DNA of 64,000 nucleotides from Suillus spraguei (GCA_016800925.1 JABCPU010000198.1:58713-122712); one strand, 5' to 3'. Shown: positions 28,137-39,740, numbered from the stretch's first letter. The notes: generated by a model not told the origin, from the letters alone. Numbers and translations: made by a program.

Positions 28137-30156
28137 TCAGTGTCCCGAAGCTCCACTGACATCGAGTGTCTCGTCCTCATTTATACGATGCAGGTCATCT
28201 TCCAAGTCCTGCATAGAGGATAATGCGGCGTCTATGGTATCCTGAGCTACACCACCATCCATAAGGGTCGCTTGTCTATTAGGTTCCTGCAATCTGGCCA
28301 AAGTCGCATGCACCATTGGAGCGAGATCTGTGAACCACTTCCTATTATCCGAGGCTGTCCAATTCAGCTTCGTTGCTGTCACAAAGGCTGGTATTCTATC
28401 GACGTAGTCATTCCATTCGATAGATTGCGCGTCTTGCCATGCGTCTGTAATGAGCAGCCGCCATCTCTCTTCAGCAGGACTGATTGGAATATCCTTGCCC
28501 GAAAACTTGATGTGCCCGAAGATCATGAGAAGTAAGAATTCAAGCGCCTCACGCTTAAGATCCGTCAACTAGATAAATGCGCCGTGCGAGATGGACATCA
28601 TTGGTCCCGGTCAGACGTTGACGCCACTCATCGTTCTTTATCAGGGTATAGATGATGTGGATGTAGCAAAATTCTCGATGATGGGCGGCGCGCCCACTAT
28701 CAAGGACACCATTTGGACGTACGACAGTTAAAAGAGCGCGAGAAAGCTGGTCCAGGAGTCGTACATCAAGATCCTGTTGTGTCGAGGCACTGGCTATAGA
28801 AGCTAGTTCTTCTCGAGCTTCAAAAACAGCCCTAAGCGCACTATGCCGGACTCTGGGAGATCTGGCGGGGCCCATACAGCGGATAAGCGAGCTGATGTAG
28901 GTCTGTCGCTTGGTAGGGCTCCCTAGTCCCTGCATGGCGCTGAGCGCAAGCAAAGCGTCACCTTTGGTTTCATCATCCGTATGTGCGTCACCCGCCATGA
29001 AATCAGCGGGCGAACAAATTGTGTTGTTGTCCGCCAGGTAATCGACAAGCCAATCAAAATCTTCACAGCTGGGCTCATGCTCGTGGCTACGATGCCAGCG
29101 CCAATCACCATGCCAAATCAAGTCTTCATCGTCCGGACGTGATAGTCGATTGGCATGTCTGTGAACAACCACTGTTCTGAGGGCAGTGCGTATATCTGCC
29201 CGAAGATTCTGTTGAGCATCTGCTTCCCGTGTATCCTTCAAGTTGAGCTGCTTGTAGGCATCACGTCCAGCCATGAACGCATCGCGAATGAGACGAATGC
29301 GGGTTTGCCCAAATTCAGCGTTCAAAAAAGTGTACCCCAGATGTCTCCAGTTGATTTTCACCGGCTGAATGCAAAGATGGGCCATGGCTTTGTGATACTT
29401 CACATAGAGCTCTGGCATATCACGGCAAAATGGGAGGATCTCAAGTAAGCGTGTATATGATGCTGATACATCAAGCTGCTGGGGCCATTGCACGAAAGGT
29501 ACCATCGCAGCCGCAGCATCAACAAATTCAGGGTTCGTCAATTTCTCCAGTATTCAGCGAATGGCGGACGATTTGATGAACATCCAACAAGCCAATCTGG
29601 ATGAAGTTGAATTCTTTAGTGGGCTGTCCGGATGAAACAGGAAAGGGGCCATAAGGACCAAGACGAAGAACAAAGTGACCTCCGTGGTGCCGACGATGAC
29701 TTTTGCTATCGTTTGTTGCTGCTGAGTGTTGAAGAATAGCGAGAGACATAGGAGGAAGAGCGAAATCTCAAGGAGGATAAAGAATCCTATCAATAAACTT
29801 TCCATGTGGAGATATCCTGGCCCATCCAATATTATCTGCCTGCGTATGCCGCGCTCTTCCAGGGTCCCTCGTTCCATCCGCTTCTTTAAGTTAAGAAATG
29901 CCTTGAGCAAGAAGGCCAAAATTGCGGTAAAGAGGCTCAACAGGAGGCCACCATACGCAATCCCGTGCGCACGGACAGCCGAAGAGGAATACTGCATAGA
30001 CGAGGAAAGATGGCTGGTATCGGGCACGGAATTTGTGCCGTTAACAGTTATCTGGATTAGCTGGACGAGGAGGGCATTGGTAGTGTCTCCCGAGTCAGGC
30101 TGCATTCCGACGATGAACGTAGCAATGACAGTTGAGAGCAGACCACCCTGATTCAC
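28137..30156 (-). pseudogene. DUF6535 membrane-protein gene, copy 1, 5'-truncated and broken
   Basis: Similar throughout to copy 2 (33620-35638). It starts at the same splice acceptor (CACCTGTTAG on the plus strand), but the upstream exons are replaced by unrelated DNA beyond about 30178, so exons 1-4 are missing. The frame encodes GGLLSTVIATFIVGMQPD, then two more hydrophobic segments (GGLLLSLFTAILAFLLKAF, FFILLEISLFLLCLSLFF), the core of the basidiomycete DUF6535 family. A long helical cytosolic region follows. Lesions: TGG has become TGA at about 29554, and about five bases are missing near 28561 relative to copy 2, shifting the frame. Family members are fungal membrane proteins of unknown function found in large paralogous sets. 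The gene is very probably dead. Confidence 0.8.
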
Positions 30157-30765
30157 CTGTTAGATTTGCGTCGACGATTATAGAGTCCCAGTCAAGAAAG
30201 GCTTTCGTCACCTTGGATGTAATTAACCGGCAGAACATTGACAACTTGAATTGAGCATCGCCGCAACTGGAGTAAGGTCCAAATCCCTTTTCGGCTTGGA
30301 AACGATTCTTGATGTCAATGTGACTGGCTCAAAAGCGCTCACAAGATGCATATGCCAGGTCAAGTGTTCGTAACGTCCGTTTTGGTTAAGTTAGTACAAT
30401 CACAGTTTGTGATCATATCAATGCATTGCACTCACATTTGCATATGAGATTGCAGTACGACTTTTTCAAAAATTGTATTTTTTTTTGTTTTCAACTGGCT
30501 CGGACGACATTGAAATTCCGACTCAGGGGCCTTATGTAATAGCCGTGCCAATAAAGTCGCACCGTGTCTTAGCTGAAGGCCTCTCGAGCAAGTACCCCTG
30601 GGATGACTTGAGGCTTGAGGTTCAAGGGAATGACGGCTGCATTTCTGTGTAGATGGCAAATCGGACATGTATTTTGGAATTGACGACGATACCAACTCGT
30701 GTACTGGAATTTTAAATTCTGAAAATATCCTCAGCAACGAGTCCCCTAAGATTCTTATCTTCACC

Positions 30766-31750
30766 ATGTCTGAGACTGACACACCTCCCCCATATGCATC
30801 CAGACCAACTCTATTCTCATTCCTACGGAAGAAAAAGCACCAGACAACCGACCTATCATCGCACATCCGTCATATAGTCTTCGCTCCTAATGTTACTCCT
30901 GCCTCCATCGCAAAAACAGCCAATGACTGTGCTGCCACTTTTCGCCCTGCACAATTCGCCCGCCTCCTCCAAAAACCAAACATAGAGGGTCACACAGCCC
31001 TGTATTGGTCAATCGTCCATCACGGACGAGAAGCTTATTTCGCACTTGCCAAATTCGTCCCACAATTCACCCCCCTGACTTGCGTCTGGCCTGTATCGCA
31101 ACTAGCGACCATGATTTGTTCACCCAGCTGAATTTGGGGCATGTCATCAATTGTAAGTGAGCACAGTCGTGCCCACACGACTTTCACTAATTATCATCAT
31201 GTTATAGCCAAGGATGAGTCTTTGAGACGTCTTTTGGGCTGTCTACCTGATGAGGCACAGGTGTGCTCCTTCGCAGGGGATACACCTACGAAGAACCAGT
31301 TTTCTGCTTGCTTCCGCATCAGGATGTTCCAGAAACGCTTGCGCGCCAATCCCACATAGGAATTGGGCATGGAATTTATTTTAGGGGGTATGGGTATGAG
31401 CCATAACCCTCAGCGTTCCTGGTGCTGATTCAATTGTCAATCCTTGCAGGACGCATATGGTTGTTGAGATTTTGTGTGAAAAAAGGGAAGTGGTGCATGG
31501 CGTTTAGTCTTTCTGACGATAGTTTGCCGGCGTCTGTACACTCCTCTGTGCTTGTCATCCAGGCACCCAGCGGGAAAACCCCACTCGAAGATATGCGAAT
31601 ACCGTTCCACAAGTCTACAACTTTAGTACCTGCAGGGTACGTTCCGTTCAAATCAAAGCTGGTTTGACAATTCACTGTAACACAGATATATCACGGGACC
31701 AGAATACATAGTCGGGATGCATTGGTTTTTGGACTGGCTGATGAACGAGT
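30766..31750 (+). pseudogene. Decayed ankyrin-like basidiomycete gene
   Basis: Starts MSETDTPPPYASRPTLFSFL and encodes an ankyrin-like segment (KPNIEGHTALYWSIVHHGRE). After a run of six C at 31070-31075 the reading continues one frame over (DLRLACIATSDHDLFTQLNL). An intron GTAAGT..TTATAG follows, and KDESLRRLLGCLPDEAQV continues. An in-frame TAG at 31357 precedes ELGMEFILGG, and another intron leads to RIWLLRFCVKKGKWCMAFSL. A final piece, GPEYIVGMHWFLDWLM, ends near 31750. The parts fit together as one protein only if one C is added and the TAG is ignored. It is therefore either a pseudogene or affected by a sequencing error at the C run. Confidence 0.55.
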
Positions 31751-32180
31751 AAGTCTTTCTTATCTTACTTTGCAGTTCTTATGATGACCGTGTTGTTAGA
31801 AATACGATGCTGGATTGCGATGGCACACCCCATGCAAAGTTGGAGATCACATTAACGTGCTAGCGACTCCCGATTACTCTTGTACTCAATTTTCGCGTTT
31901 TCTAGTATTCGCTGTCAATTTCATTGCTTCATGCTATAATCTGTTACCTTTAGCCCCGATAGTGGATCCTTCCTTGCCGCGCAAGTACTTGGCACCTTCA
32001 CGAACATCTGCGGCAAGCTGTGTATCCTTGCGTGCATCACCTGCCTCAACAAACCTGAGCATCAAGATATGATCAACTAAAGTACATCATCAACAGACAA
32101 CCGTAACCCTGACGGAGTACAGTATTGACTTCTTAGGCATTTACACCTCCTCGTCAGAAACTCCCAGATCCACCCATCTC

Positions 32181-33256
32181 CTAACAACACCTCTTCGCAT
32201 CATGCCCTTGACTTCCACAAGTCGAACACACAGGTACCTGTGCATGCTCACGACCGCACCTCCCCATACTAAACAAAATACGAACAACCTCCGATGTCGA
32301 TTTCAGAACAAGCGTCCCATCCCACTTGCAAACCACAGCTTCTTCTTCTTTCACAGTGCACCAATCCATGCAGTCGCTGGCTTTGTGACTTGTTCGACTG
32401 CAGATAAGGCACAGGCCAGTGCGAGTTTGGGACTCGCTGTATGGATGGAACCTATCCTCGGACTTGACCATAACCGTGACGACCTCATTGACCCGTTCAC
32501 AAAGTTCCTTGTGGTAGATGTCCATATCCAATGCTTTCGAGCAGCATACGTACGCATCTTCTTCCAGGAACGATTCCATATTGAAGAATATCCACCTCGT
32601 CTCGATATCAAAAGCAAAAACAGTTCTGAACCTCTGCATATGAAACAGGCAAAACTTCTGGTGCACCCTTGAACCGCTCCGCGATGGCAGGGGATGCGAC
32701 TAATGACATCAGGTACATAGATCAAACTATATGATATCTGGCGGAAATATATCGCAGATATCATGTCTTCTGGAGGGAAAGTGGATATGTCCTCTCCTGC
32801 GTGGAGTTTCTTGATAGCCGGATAAGTCAGGAGGGTGAGTGGGACGTACATTTTAGACTTGGCGAGGTTGATGAGAGAGTGGGGAATATCGTAGTAGGCA
32901 TCTAGGGATACGAATTTGACGTCTTCGCAGCGAAAGGTGAGGTCTGCTGTGAAATGAGTGGAATGTTTGTCTTCTGTGAGTTTTACTTGAAACGCTTGAT
33001 CGCAGGGAGAAAGCGAGTTATACATGTGAAGATAGCTTGGTTCTGACGGGCTCTTTGCGCTGACCAGAGAACACGCGCATGCAGCGTCCGAGTCGTTACC
33101 CCCAGCACTAGCGTTCCGTAGTGAGCAGTTCACATCGACGTGGTTTGTGCTGGTAGAGCCTTGCAAAGACACGGAATTAAACGTGTTTGATGTGATGATT
33201 GAGTGAAAGACACGTTCAGAATCGGAGCGAACAAGTGCATATATGCGTCGAAACAA
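32181..33256 (-). CDS. Protein with two C-terminal CCHC zinc knuckles, function unknown
   Basis: Two minus-strand frames overlap. The upstream one (to about 32660) encodes SLQGSTSTNHVDVNCSLRNA, LINLAKSKMYVPLTLLTYPA and YSLIYVPDVISRIPCHRG. The downstream one continues with FRTVFAFDIETRWIFFNM and ends in two knuckles, CLICSRTSHKASDC and CSTCGSQGHDAKRC (both CX2CX4HX4C). They may be joined by a short intron (GTGCAC..GCAGAG, about 35 nt) or separated by a frameshift. No ATG is found at the 5' edge, so a first exon may be missing. CCHC knuckles bind single-stranded nucleic acid. No Gag, protease or polymerase lies nearby, so it is not obviously a retroelement. It sits between two DUF6535 copies. 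Confidence 0.5.
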
Positions 33257-33619
33257 GGCTAAAGGCGTTCATAGATCGCTTAGTATTAGTAAGCGCTTCT
33301 CCGGTGCCATCATCATTATGCGTATTGGTCGCCTCACTGGGCTCCAGACTAACCTAAGTACTTGTAGTTGAATGGTGAAATGGTTCGTTCCTTAGAGCAT
33401 TCAGCACACTGGAAGTACTCACTTACTTACCAGGCGTCAGGAAAAGACCCTGGCACATTCAAGCTTGAAGTTGTCTTTGCAAACGCTCGTTAACGAACTG
33501 ACATCTAATCAAGGTAAGTAAAAAAAAAGGTACCGTAGCCATTCTGTGAGAACCAGACGCTGACCTAGGCATAGGAACAATTTCTGCAACGTGGATAACA
33601 AATGCGGAAAAGTATTTCG

Positions 33620-36256
33620 CTACTCATACTTTCCTTCAGTGTCCCGAAGCTCCACTGACATCTCTTTGCAGGGTGTCTCGTCCTCAGTTATACGACGCAG
33701 GTCATCTTCCAAGCCCTGTATAGAGGATAATGCGGCGTCTATGGTATCCAGAGCTACACCATTATTCATAAGGGCCGCTTGTCCCTCAGGCTCCTGCAAT
33801 CTGACCAAAGTCGCATGCACCATTGGAGCGAAATCCGCCAGCCACTTCCTCAAAACACTATAATTTGAGGCTGGCCAATTTAGCCTCGTCGCTGTCACGA
33901 AGGCTGGTATTCCATCAACGTAGTCGTTCCATTCGATAGATTGCGCGTCTCGCCATGCGTCTGTAGTGAACAGCCGCCAGTTCTCCTCAGCAGAACTAAT
34001 CTGAATATCCTTGCCCGAAAACTTGATGTGCCCGAAGATCGTAAGAAGTAAGAATTTGAGCATCTCACCCTTAAGATGATTTCCGTCAACTAGAGAAATG
34101 CACCGTGCGAGATGGTCATCATTGGTCCCGGTCAGACGTTGACACCATTCTTCGTTCTTTATCAGGGTATAGATGATGTGGATTTAGCAAGAATCTCGAT
34201 CAATATGGGAAGAGGTGTGGGGTTCAGTATTGTAGGTCGTCTGACCGTCTTCAGGACATGCGGCAGTTAAAAGGACACGGGAAAGCTCATTTAGGAGTTG
34301 TGCGTCGATACCCAGTGGCATTGAAGCCAGTTCTTCTCGGGCTTCAAAAACAGCCCTAAGCGCGCTATGCCGGACTCGGAGAGGTCTAGTGGGGCCCATA
34401 CAACGGATAAGCGAGCTGATGTAGGACTGTCGCTTGGTAGGACTCCCTAGTCCCTGCATGGCGCTCAGTGCAAGCAAGGCGTCACCTTTGGTTTCTTCAT
34501 CCGTATGTGCGTCACCCGCTATTAAATCGGCGGGCGAACAAATTGTGTTGTTGTCCGCCAGGTAATCGACAAGCCAATCAAATTCTTCATAGCTGGGCTT
34601 ATGCTCGTCGCTGTGATGCCAGCGCCAATCACCGTGCCAAATCAAGTCTTCATCATCCGGACGTGATAGTCGATTGGCATGTCCGTGAACAACCACGGTT
34701 CTGAGGGCAGTGCGTATATCTGCCCGAAGCTTCTGTTGAGCGTCTGCTTCCTGTGTGTCCTTCGAGTTAAGCTGCTCGTAGGCATTACGTCCAGCCATGA
34801 ACGCCTCGCGAATGAGACGAATGCGGGTTTGCCCAAATTCAGCGTACTCCAGAAGTCTCGAGCTGATTTTCACTGGCTGGATGCAAAGATGGGCCATGGC
34901 TTTGTGATACTTCACATATAGCTCTGAAATGTCACGGCAAAGTGGGAAGATTTCAAGTAAGCGTTTGTATGATGCTGATACATTAAGCTGCTGGGGCCAT
35001 TGCACGCAAGGTACCATCACAGCCGCAGCATCGACAAATTCAGGGTTCGTGGATTTCTCCAGCATCCAACGAATGGCAGACGATTTAATGCAACAAGCCA
35101 AACTGGATGAAATTGGATCTATAGGACTGGCCAGATACGAAATGACAATAATAGTGGCCAACAAGACGTAGATGATGACCTTGTATATCGTGTGTTGCTG
35201 GGCGTGCATGTTGACGGCTAGCGATGCACAAAGGAGAGAGAGTGAAACCTCGAGGAGGAGAAAGAAATTATTCAATAAAGTCCCCGGCCGAAAAAACGGT
35301 GACGTATTAAATATCTTCTGCCTGCGTATCCCGCGCTCTTCCAGAGTCCCTCGTTCCAACCACTTGCTCTTGTAAAGCAATAGCTTGACCATGACGGACC
35401 CAAATGCGGCAAAGAGGCTGAACATGAGGCCACTATACGCAAGCTCCTGTGCCAAGACAGTCGAGGAGGGGTATTGCGTAGACGAGGAAAGATTGCTGAT
35501 GTCAGGCACGGAATTTGTGCCGTTAACAGTTTAATAAATTAGCTGGAAGAGGAGGGCATTGGTAGTGTCTCCCGGGTTGGGCTGCATTCCAACGATGAAC
35601 GTAGCAATGACGGTTGAAAGAAGACCACCCTGATTCGCCTGTTAGATCTGCGTCGACGAACATGAAAAGGAACGCACAAAAGTGAGGATAATATTTATAT
35701 CGTTATGCATCTGCTTGACCAAGTCATTGTCGTACTCAGTCGAAACTTTCTCGTACGTTGCCCAAAACCTTGAATTGTCATCTTTCCTGCGTTCTTTTGT
35801 AATAATAGAATATTGAAGGACATTGAGAATCTGCCCCATTGTGTCTGACCTTCGAGAAAATATGCTTAGACGTCAAGTGCACCGCCCTGATTAATTCACA
35901 CTTACATATTCTTGGCGAGACTTCCTTCGATGTATACCGCAGGATTCTTATTCGCGTTATTCGACTTGATCCCATTGTCCGAGGCGTGCTCCAGGGTGTT
36001 TGACCTTTGAAACAATATAGTTAGACGCCAAAAGTATGCTGACTGGTTAATGGTTACATATTCTCAGCCAGGCCTCCGAGTTCACGCTCCTCATTTGCAT
36101 TACTATTTGGCTCGAGTTCATCCCGAATCTGCCCTGAGGACCTTTGAGACAATAGAGTCAGACGTCAAGTATACCATGCTGGTTTGCTACTTACTCATTG
36201 TTTGGCAGGTTAGTATTGACAGGTGGTGAACTGGGTCGTGACGATGCGCTTGCCAT
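33620..36256 (-). pseudogene. DUF6535 membrane-protein gene, copy 2, with five exons and two nonsense codons
   Basis: Exons: 36195-36256 (MASASSRPSSPPVNTNLPNN), 36058-36141, 35906-36004, 35678-35849 (SRFWATYEKVSTEYDNDLVK) and 35638 down to 33620. All introns are about 35-60 nt and join in phase. The start of the last exon reads ANQGGLLSTVIATFIVGMQP, the DUF6535 hallmark, with further hydrophobic segments behind. The last exon has TAA at 35531-35533, where copy 1 has a sense codon, and TAA at 34184-34186, where copy 1 reads Tyr. Apart from these, the frame is open to the TAG at 33620, including the junction where copy 1 is shifted. Function in the family is unknown. Confidence 0.78.
35850..36194 (-). 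repeat. Tandem exon-intron cassettes in DUF6535 copy 2
   Basis: Three successive introns (36142-36194, 36005-36057, 35850-35905) are clearly related to each other. Each contains TTGACGTCTRA or a near form, TATTGT and an end close to TCAAAG or TCGAAG. Exons 2, 3 and 4 all begin with GTC and exons 2 and 3 end with AATAT. The 5' part of the gene therefore grew by tandem duplication of an exon plus intron. Confidence 0.7.
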
Positions 36257-36390
36257 GCTTTGGGCTGGGGACATGGGAAGGTAGGGAGGGAGAAATGGTG
36301 GAAATATACAGTGTGCTGCGCTGCATCAAAGGAACAAGTTCTTATCGGACGCCAAAGCCCTGTATCCGATTGCGACGGCATGTGAGGTGT

Positions 36391-36595
36391 CCCAGAATCA
36401 AGTCAGCGAAGCAGGCGCTCGAATCAGCTGAGATGCTCACCTTTAGGGATGAGCTTACCACAGAATCAAGTTACCGCAGCAGGCGCTTGAATCAGCTAAG
36501 ATGCTCATCTTCAGGGATAAGCTTAACCACAGAATCAAGTTACTGAAGCAGGTGCTTGAATGTTGATGTGCTCATTTTCAGAGATGAGCTTACAA
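36391..36595. repeat. Three tandem copies of a 70-bp repeat
   Basis: Units start near 36391, 36461 and 36531. Shared words are CAGAATCAAGT, GCAGGCGCTTGAATCAGCT, GATGCTCA and CAGGGATAAGCTTA. They lie upstream of the DUF6535 copy 2 start codon; no coding function is seen. Confidence 0.7.
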
Positions 36596-36599
36596 CACC

Positions 36600-37135
36600 A
36601 TCCTTGTTTTCAAAAAGTACGTAGAAGTGATAAACCACTGGGGAGAAATGGTGACAGAAAGCATGTGACTTACTTAGTCGCTCTGCCGTCAGGCGTCAAT
36701 TCTGACACAGAAGCATGCGCATGCTCTTATCTGGCGCCAAAGCTTACTGTACAGATAGTACGGTTGCTGATGGCCGCGGAGCAAGATAGCCACGAATATC
36801 ATGATAATTCACAAATGTCGTTGCAAAACTTCTCACCCGTATAGAAGCCATGGTGTCATACTATGACACAGTGCCGTTTTAACTCTCCGACGATTCCCCT
36901 TGACGAGATCAAGAATTCTATTTCCAACTCCAAACACTATCATTCAAGGCTGGCCAATTCAGCCTCGTCGCTGTCACGAAGACCAGTATTCCATCTAGTG
37001 AGATAAGTAGCTTCTATTGGCCTTCGAACACCTTGTGCAACTCGCAACCGTTCAGAAATTCCTTGACAAGTCGAGTTGAATCTCTAAGTAAACCATTCAT
37101 GAGTGGATGTCAAGGTGTATTCTGATAGAAAAATA
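36600..37135. other. Intergenic, includes a 50-bp DUF6535 fragment
   Basis: Bases about 36948-36998 (GGCTGGCCAATTCAGCCTCG onward) match the DUF6535 copy 2 coding region at about 33869-33920, so this is a third, fragmentary copy. Nothing else is recognised. Confidence 0.55.
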
Positions 37136-37138
37136 CGT

Positions 37139-37962
37139 TGCAGGTTTCGAACCTACACAGTCCAAGATAAACAGATTTTGATTCTGTTGTGGGAACTATC
37201 AGGCTAAGATCAGTTACGGTAAACTTCTAAAGAAAGCATCACGAGTGAATATCAAGATGTCTTCCGATAGAAAAAACCTTGTTGTCGGCAGGTTTTGAAC
37301 CTGAACAGTCCAAGAGAAACAGATTTTGATTCTGTTGGGGCAACCACCTGGCTAGAACCAGTTCCGGTGAACTTCTAAAGCATCCATCCATGAGTGAATA
37401 TCAAGACGTGTTCCGATAGAAAAAAACCTTGTCGTCGGCAGGTTTCGAACCTGTACAGTCCAAGGGAAACATATTTGATTCCGTTGTGGCACACTAGCAA
37501 TCACCGGTTAAGACCAGCTACGGTGAACTTCTAAAGCATCCATGAGTGAATATCAAGTGTGTTTCGATAGGAAAAAACCACGTCGTTGGCAGGTTTCGAG
37601 CCTGCACATTCCAAGAGAAACAGATTTTGATTCTGTTGTGGCAACCAAGCTGGCTAAGACAAGTTGCGGTGAACTTCGAAAGCATCCATCCATGAGTGAA
37701 TATCAAGGTGTGTTCCAATAGAGAGAAAAAAACTCTTATCGTCGGCAGGTTTCAAACCTGCACATTCCACAGATTTTGACTCTGTTGCGGTAACCACCTG
37801 GCTAAGACCAGTTATGATGAGCTTTTAAAGAAACCATCCATGAATGAATGCCAAATTGTGCTCTGATAGGAAAAAAAAAGTAATTCAGCAGGTTTCGAAC
37901 CTGCGTAGTCCAAGAGAAACAGATTTTAATTCTGTTGTGGTAACCACTCTGGCCGAGCTAAG
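37139..37962 (-). repeat. Tandem array of six tRNA-Leu-like units
   Basis: Six units repeat about every 150 bp, beginning near 37139, 37288, 37437, 37588, 37744 and 37888. On the minus strand each has a box A-like TAGCCAGGTGG or related form, then an anticodon-arm ACAGA-ATCAAAA-TCTGT, a variable stretch of about 15 nt, and a T-arm CAGGTTCGAAACCTG that contains the box B consensus GGTTCGAAACC. A run of T (5-9) follows as in a Pol III terminator. The anticodon read in the loop is CAA in four units and UAA in the sixth, both leucine; the third is altered. The D-arm and acceptor stems do not pair convincingly, so these are tRNA-derived repeats or pseudogenes rather than proven tRNAs. Confidence 0.6.
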
Positions 37963-37979
37963 GTCTTTGACTGTTCTAC

Positions 37980-39070
37980 TTGACGACTCACGAGACTTCG
38001 TAAGTTGAAAACTTATGGGGCCCCTGATTGACACGGCCCAAAAAAAAAAGACATCGACAAGTCTGAACGTCTACGAGACAATAAAATTGTTCCGACGAGG
38101 GACGAAGACTAAATTAGCAGTAAGTTCGATACCATTAAGTATACGTGGAGCTTCTAGAAACACAGGAGGAAATCAGCAGATACTGAAAATGAGGACAATG
38201 AGACACTGTCACCACTTCGAAGGCCAGACATGGATTGGAGACGCGAGTCTCATCTTCCCACAAAACGGTGATCACGCAGTAATCCAGTTCATCCTAAACA
38301 TAATATCGAGACCACATGCGACCTCGAACTCAAGATCGGTAGCGAGAGCACGGCAATAAATCACTGAGGCCATGGGGATTTTAGCGAAACGTGAACTTGG
38401 GGACAAATGGCCGAGCGAACGAGAAATCGAAGGAGACGGGAAGAGAATACAATTTAAGGTCAAAAGCAACACACGCAGGAAGACGACCGATTTGAATGAG
38501 GTCCAGTGGTATTACTCGCTCCCTTATGGTAGCGGGAATAAATCTACATGACACATTAGAATGGTCGCACAGGGTGTTCGGAGGTCAATGGAAGCACTTA
38601 CTTTACTAGGAAAGTTCTGAGAAGTGGAAGCCTTGAAAGTAGAGCACGGTGGTCTGGCTTTCCATACGAAGATGATCCTTACGATGCATAAACAACCCAC
38701 AGATTACATGCGCCTGCGTGATCACTGCATATTGATCCCCCAGTAAAGAACAAGAAATTATCGATAAGTTGGCGTAAGCTGGGAACAACCACTGGCAACA
38801 AAGAGCCCACAGGATACTGTCTCAGTGCTAATAGGCGCACCCGGGATCTCAAAAAACCCAAAATACTTGCGTACAATGCAGGATGACACTACAGAACCCC
38901 ATCATTAGGGAGTTCTTGAGCCGAGACAGCAAGAGAGGCGGGAGGCGGGCGGGGGGAAAGGTCCCACTGAAAGTAGAAGCCGAGCTATTGAGAATGAACT
39001 CTGGACCGCCATAAAGACGAAAACAACGAAAACAGAGAGGGGCAAAAAAAATTGACTGCCCGATGATGAC
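37980..39070. other. Intergenic, no gene recognised
   Basis: Only short frames on both strands. An A-run near 38040 and a G-rich GGAGGCGGGCGGGGGG tract near 38941 are noted. Confidence 0.4.
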
Positions 39071-39291
39071 TAAGGCCCCGCTCGGCAACTGAGTTTTCGC
39101 TGGTTACACGCCAAAATCACGACCGATCGAACCAAGCAGGTGTTCCCATCAAAACGTCAATTTAACCTGACCAGCACATGTGCTCGACAAAAAAGTCTGA
39201 TTTTGATGGTTAGATTGTGTATCCACTTGTACTTATCTGTAGCCTCTGTCTAATTTATGAACTCGTCCCTCTCTTTCTGATGACACCTACT

Positions 39292-39740
39292 ATGGAAAAT
39301 GACAAGGAAAACACTGGTCTACTTGCCGAATCTCTTACTCCCAAAGTCCCGAAGACCAAATTGAAGGTGCCAAGTGCAAGCACAAAGACTGTTTGGAAGT
39401 CCAATGATGAGCTGTGTTGATTGCAACACTTCTCAAGGAACGGGAGGAGGGTCATCAATCTGACTCGGGATTCAAACCGAAGTCATTTGTTGCTTGTGCA
39501 GAAGCACTCCAAGGGAGTGAGAAGACGAGTGGAGGGGTTGCAAAGACATCTGGCTCGTGCCATGACCATTGGAGAAAGGTATGTCTTGTATTTTATTCAA
39601 AACACATTCTGACAATGCTCTCAGCTTAAAAAGGACTTCGCCGTCGTCAAAAAACTCAGGGAACAGTCTGGGTTTGGCTGGGAAAATACTTTGAAGATCG
39701 TAATTGCCCCTCCAGATGTCTGGGAGAAATATCTCGAGGC
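39292..39740 (+). pseudogene. Myb/SANT-like protein of the Harbinger element, frameshifted and truncated
   Basis: Starts MENDKENTGLLAESL. The domain reads KTVWKSNDE, then after a one-base loss near 39412 LIATLLKEREEGHQSDSGFK, SFVACAEALQGS and CHDHWRK. An intron GTATGTC..CTCTCAG (about 39579-39626) follows, then LKKDFAVVKKLREQSGFGW and PPDVWEKYLE. This is the fungal Myb/SANT-like domain that partners Harbinger transposases and binds element ends. The reading stops soon after the domain, so the C-terminal part is gone. Confidence 0.75.

Noticed and set aside
37139..37962. Plus-strand tRNA-Gln reading (loop TTTTGAT)
   Set aside because: The loop fits Gln on the plus strand, but the T-arm and box B then precede the anticodon arm; the order is right only on the minus strand.
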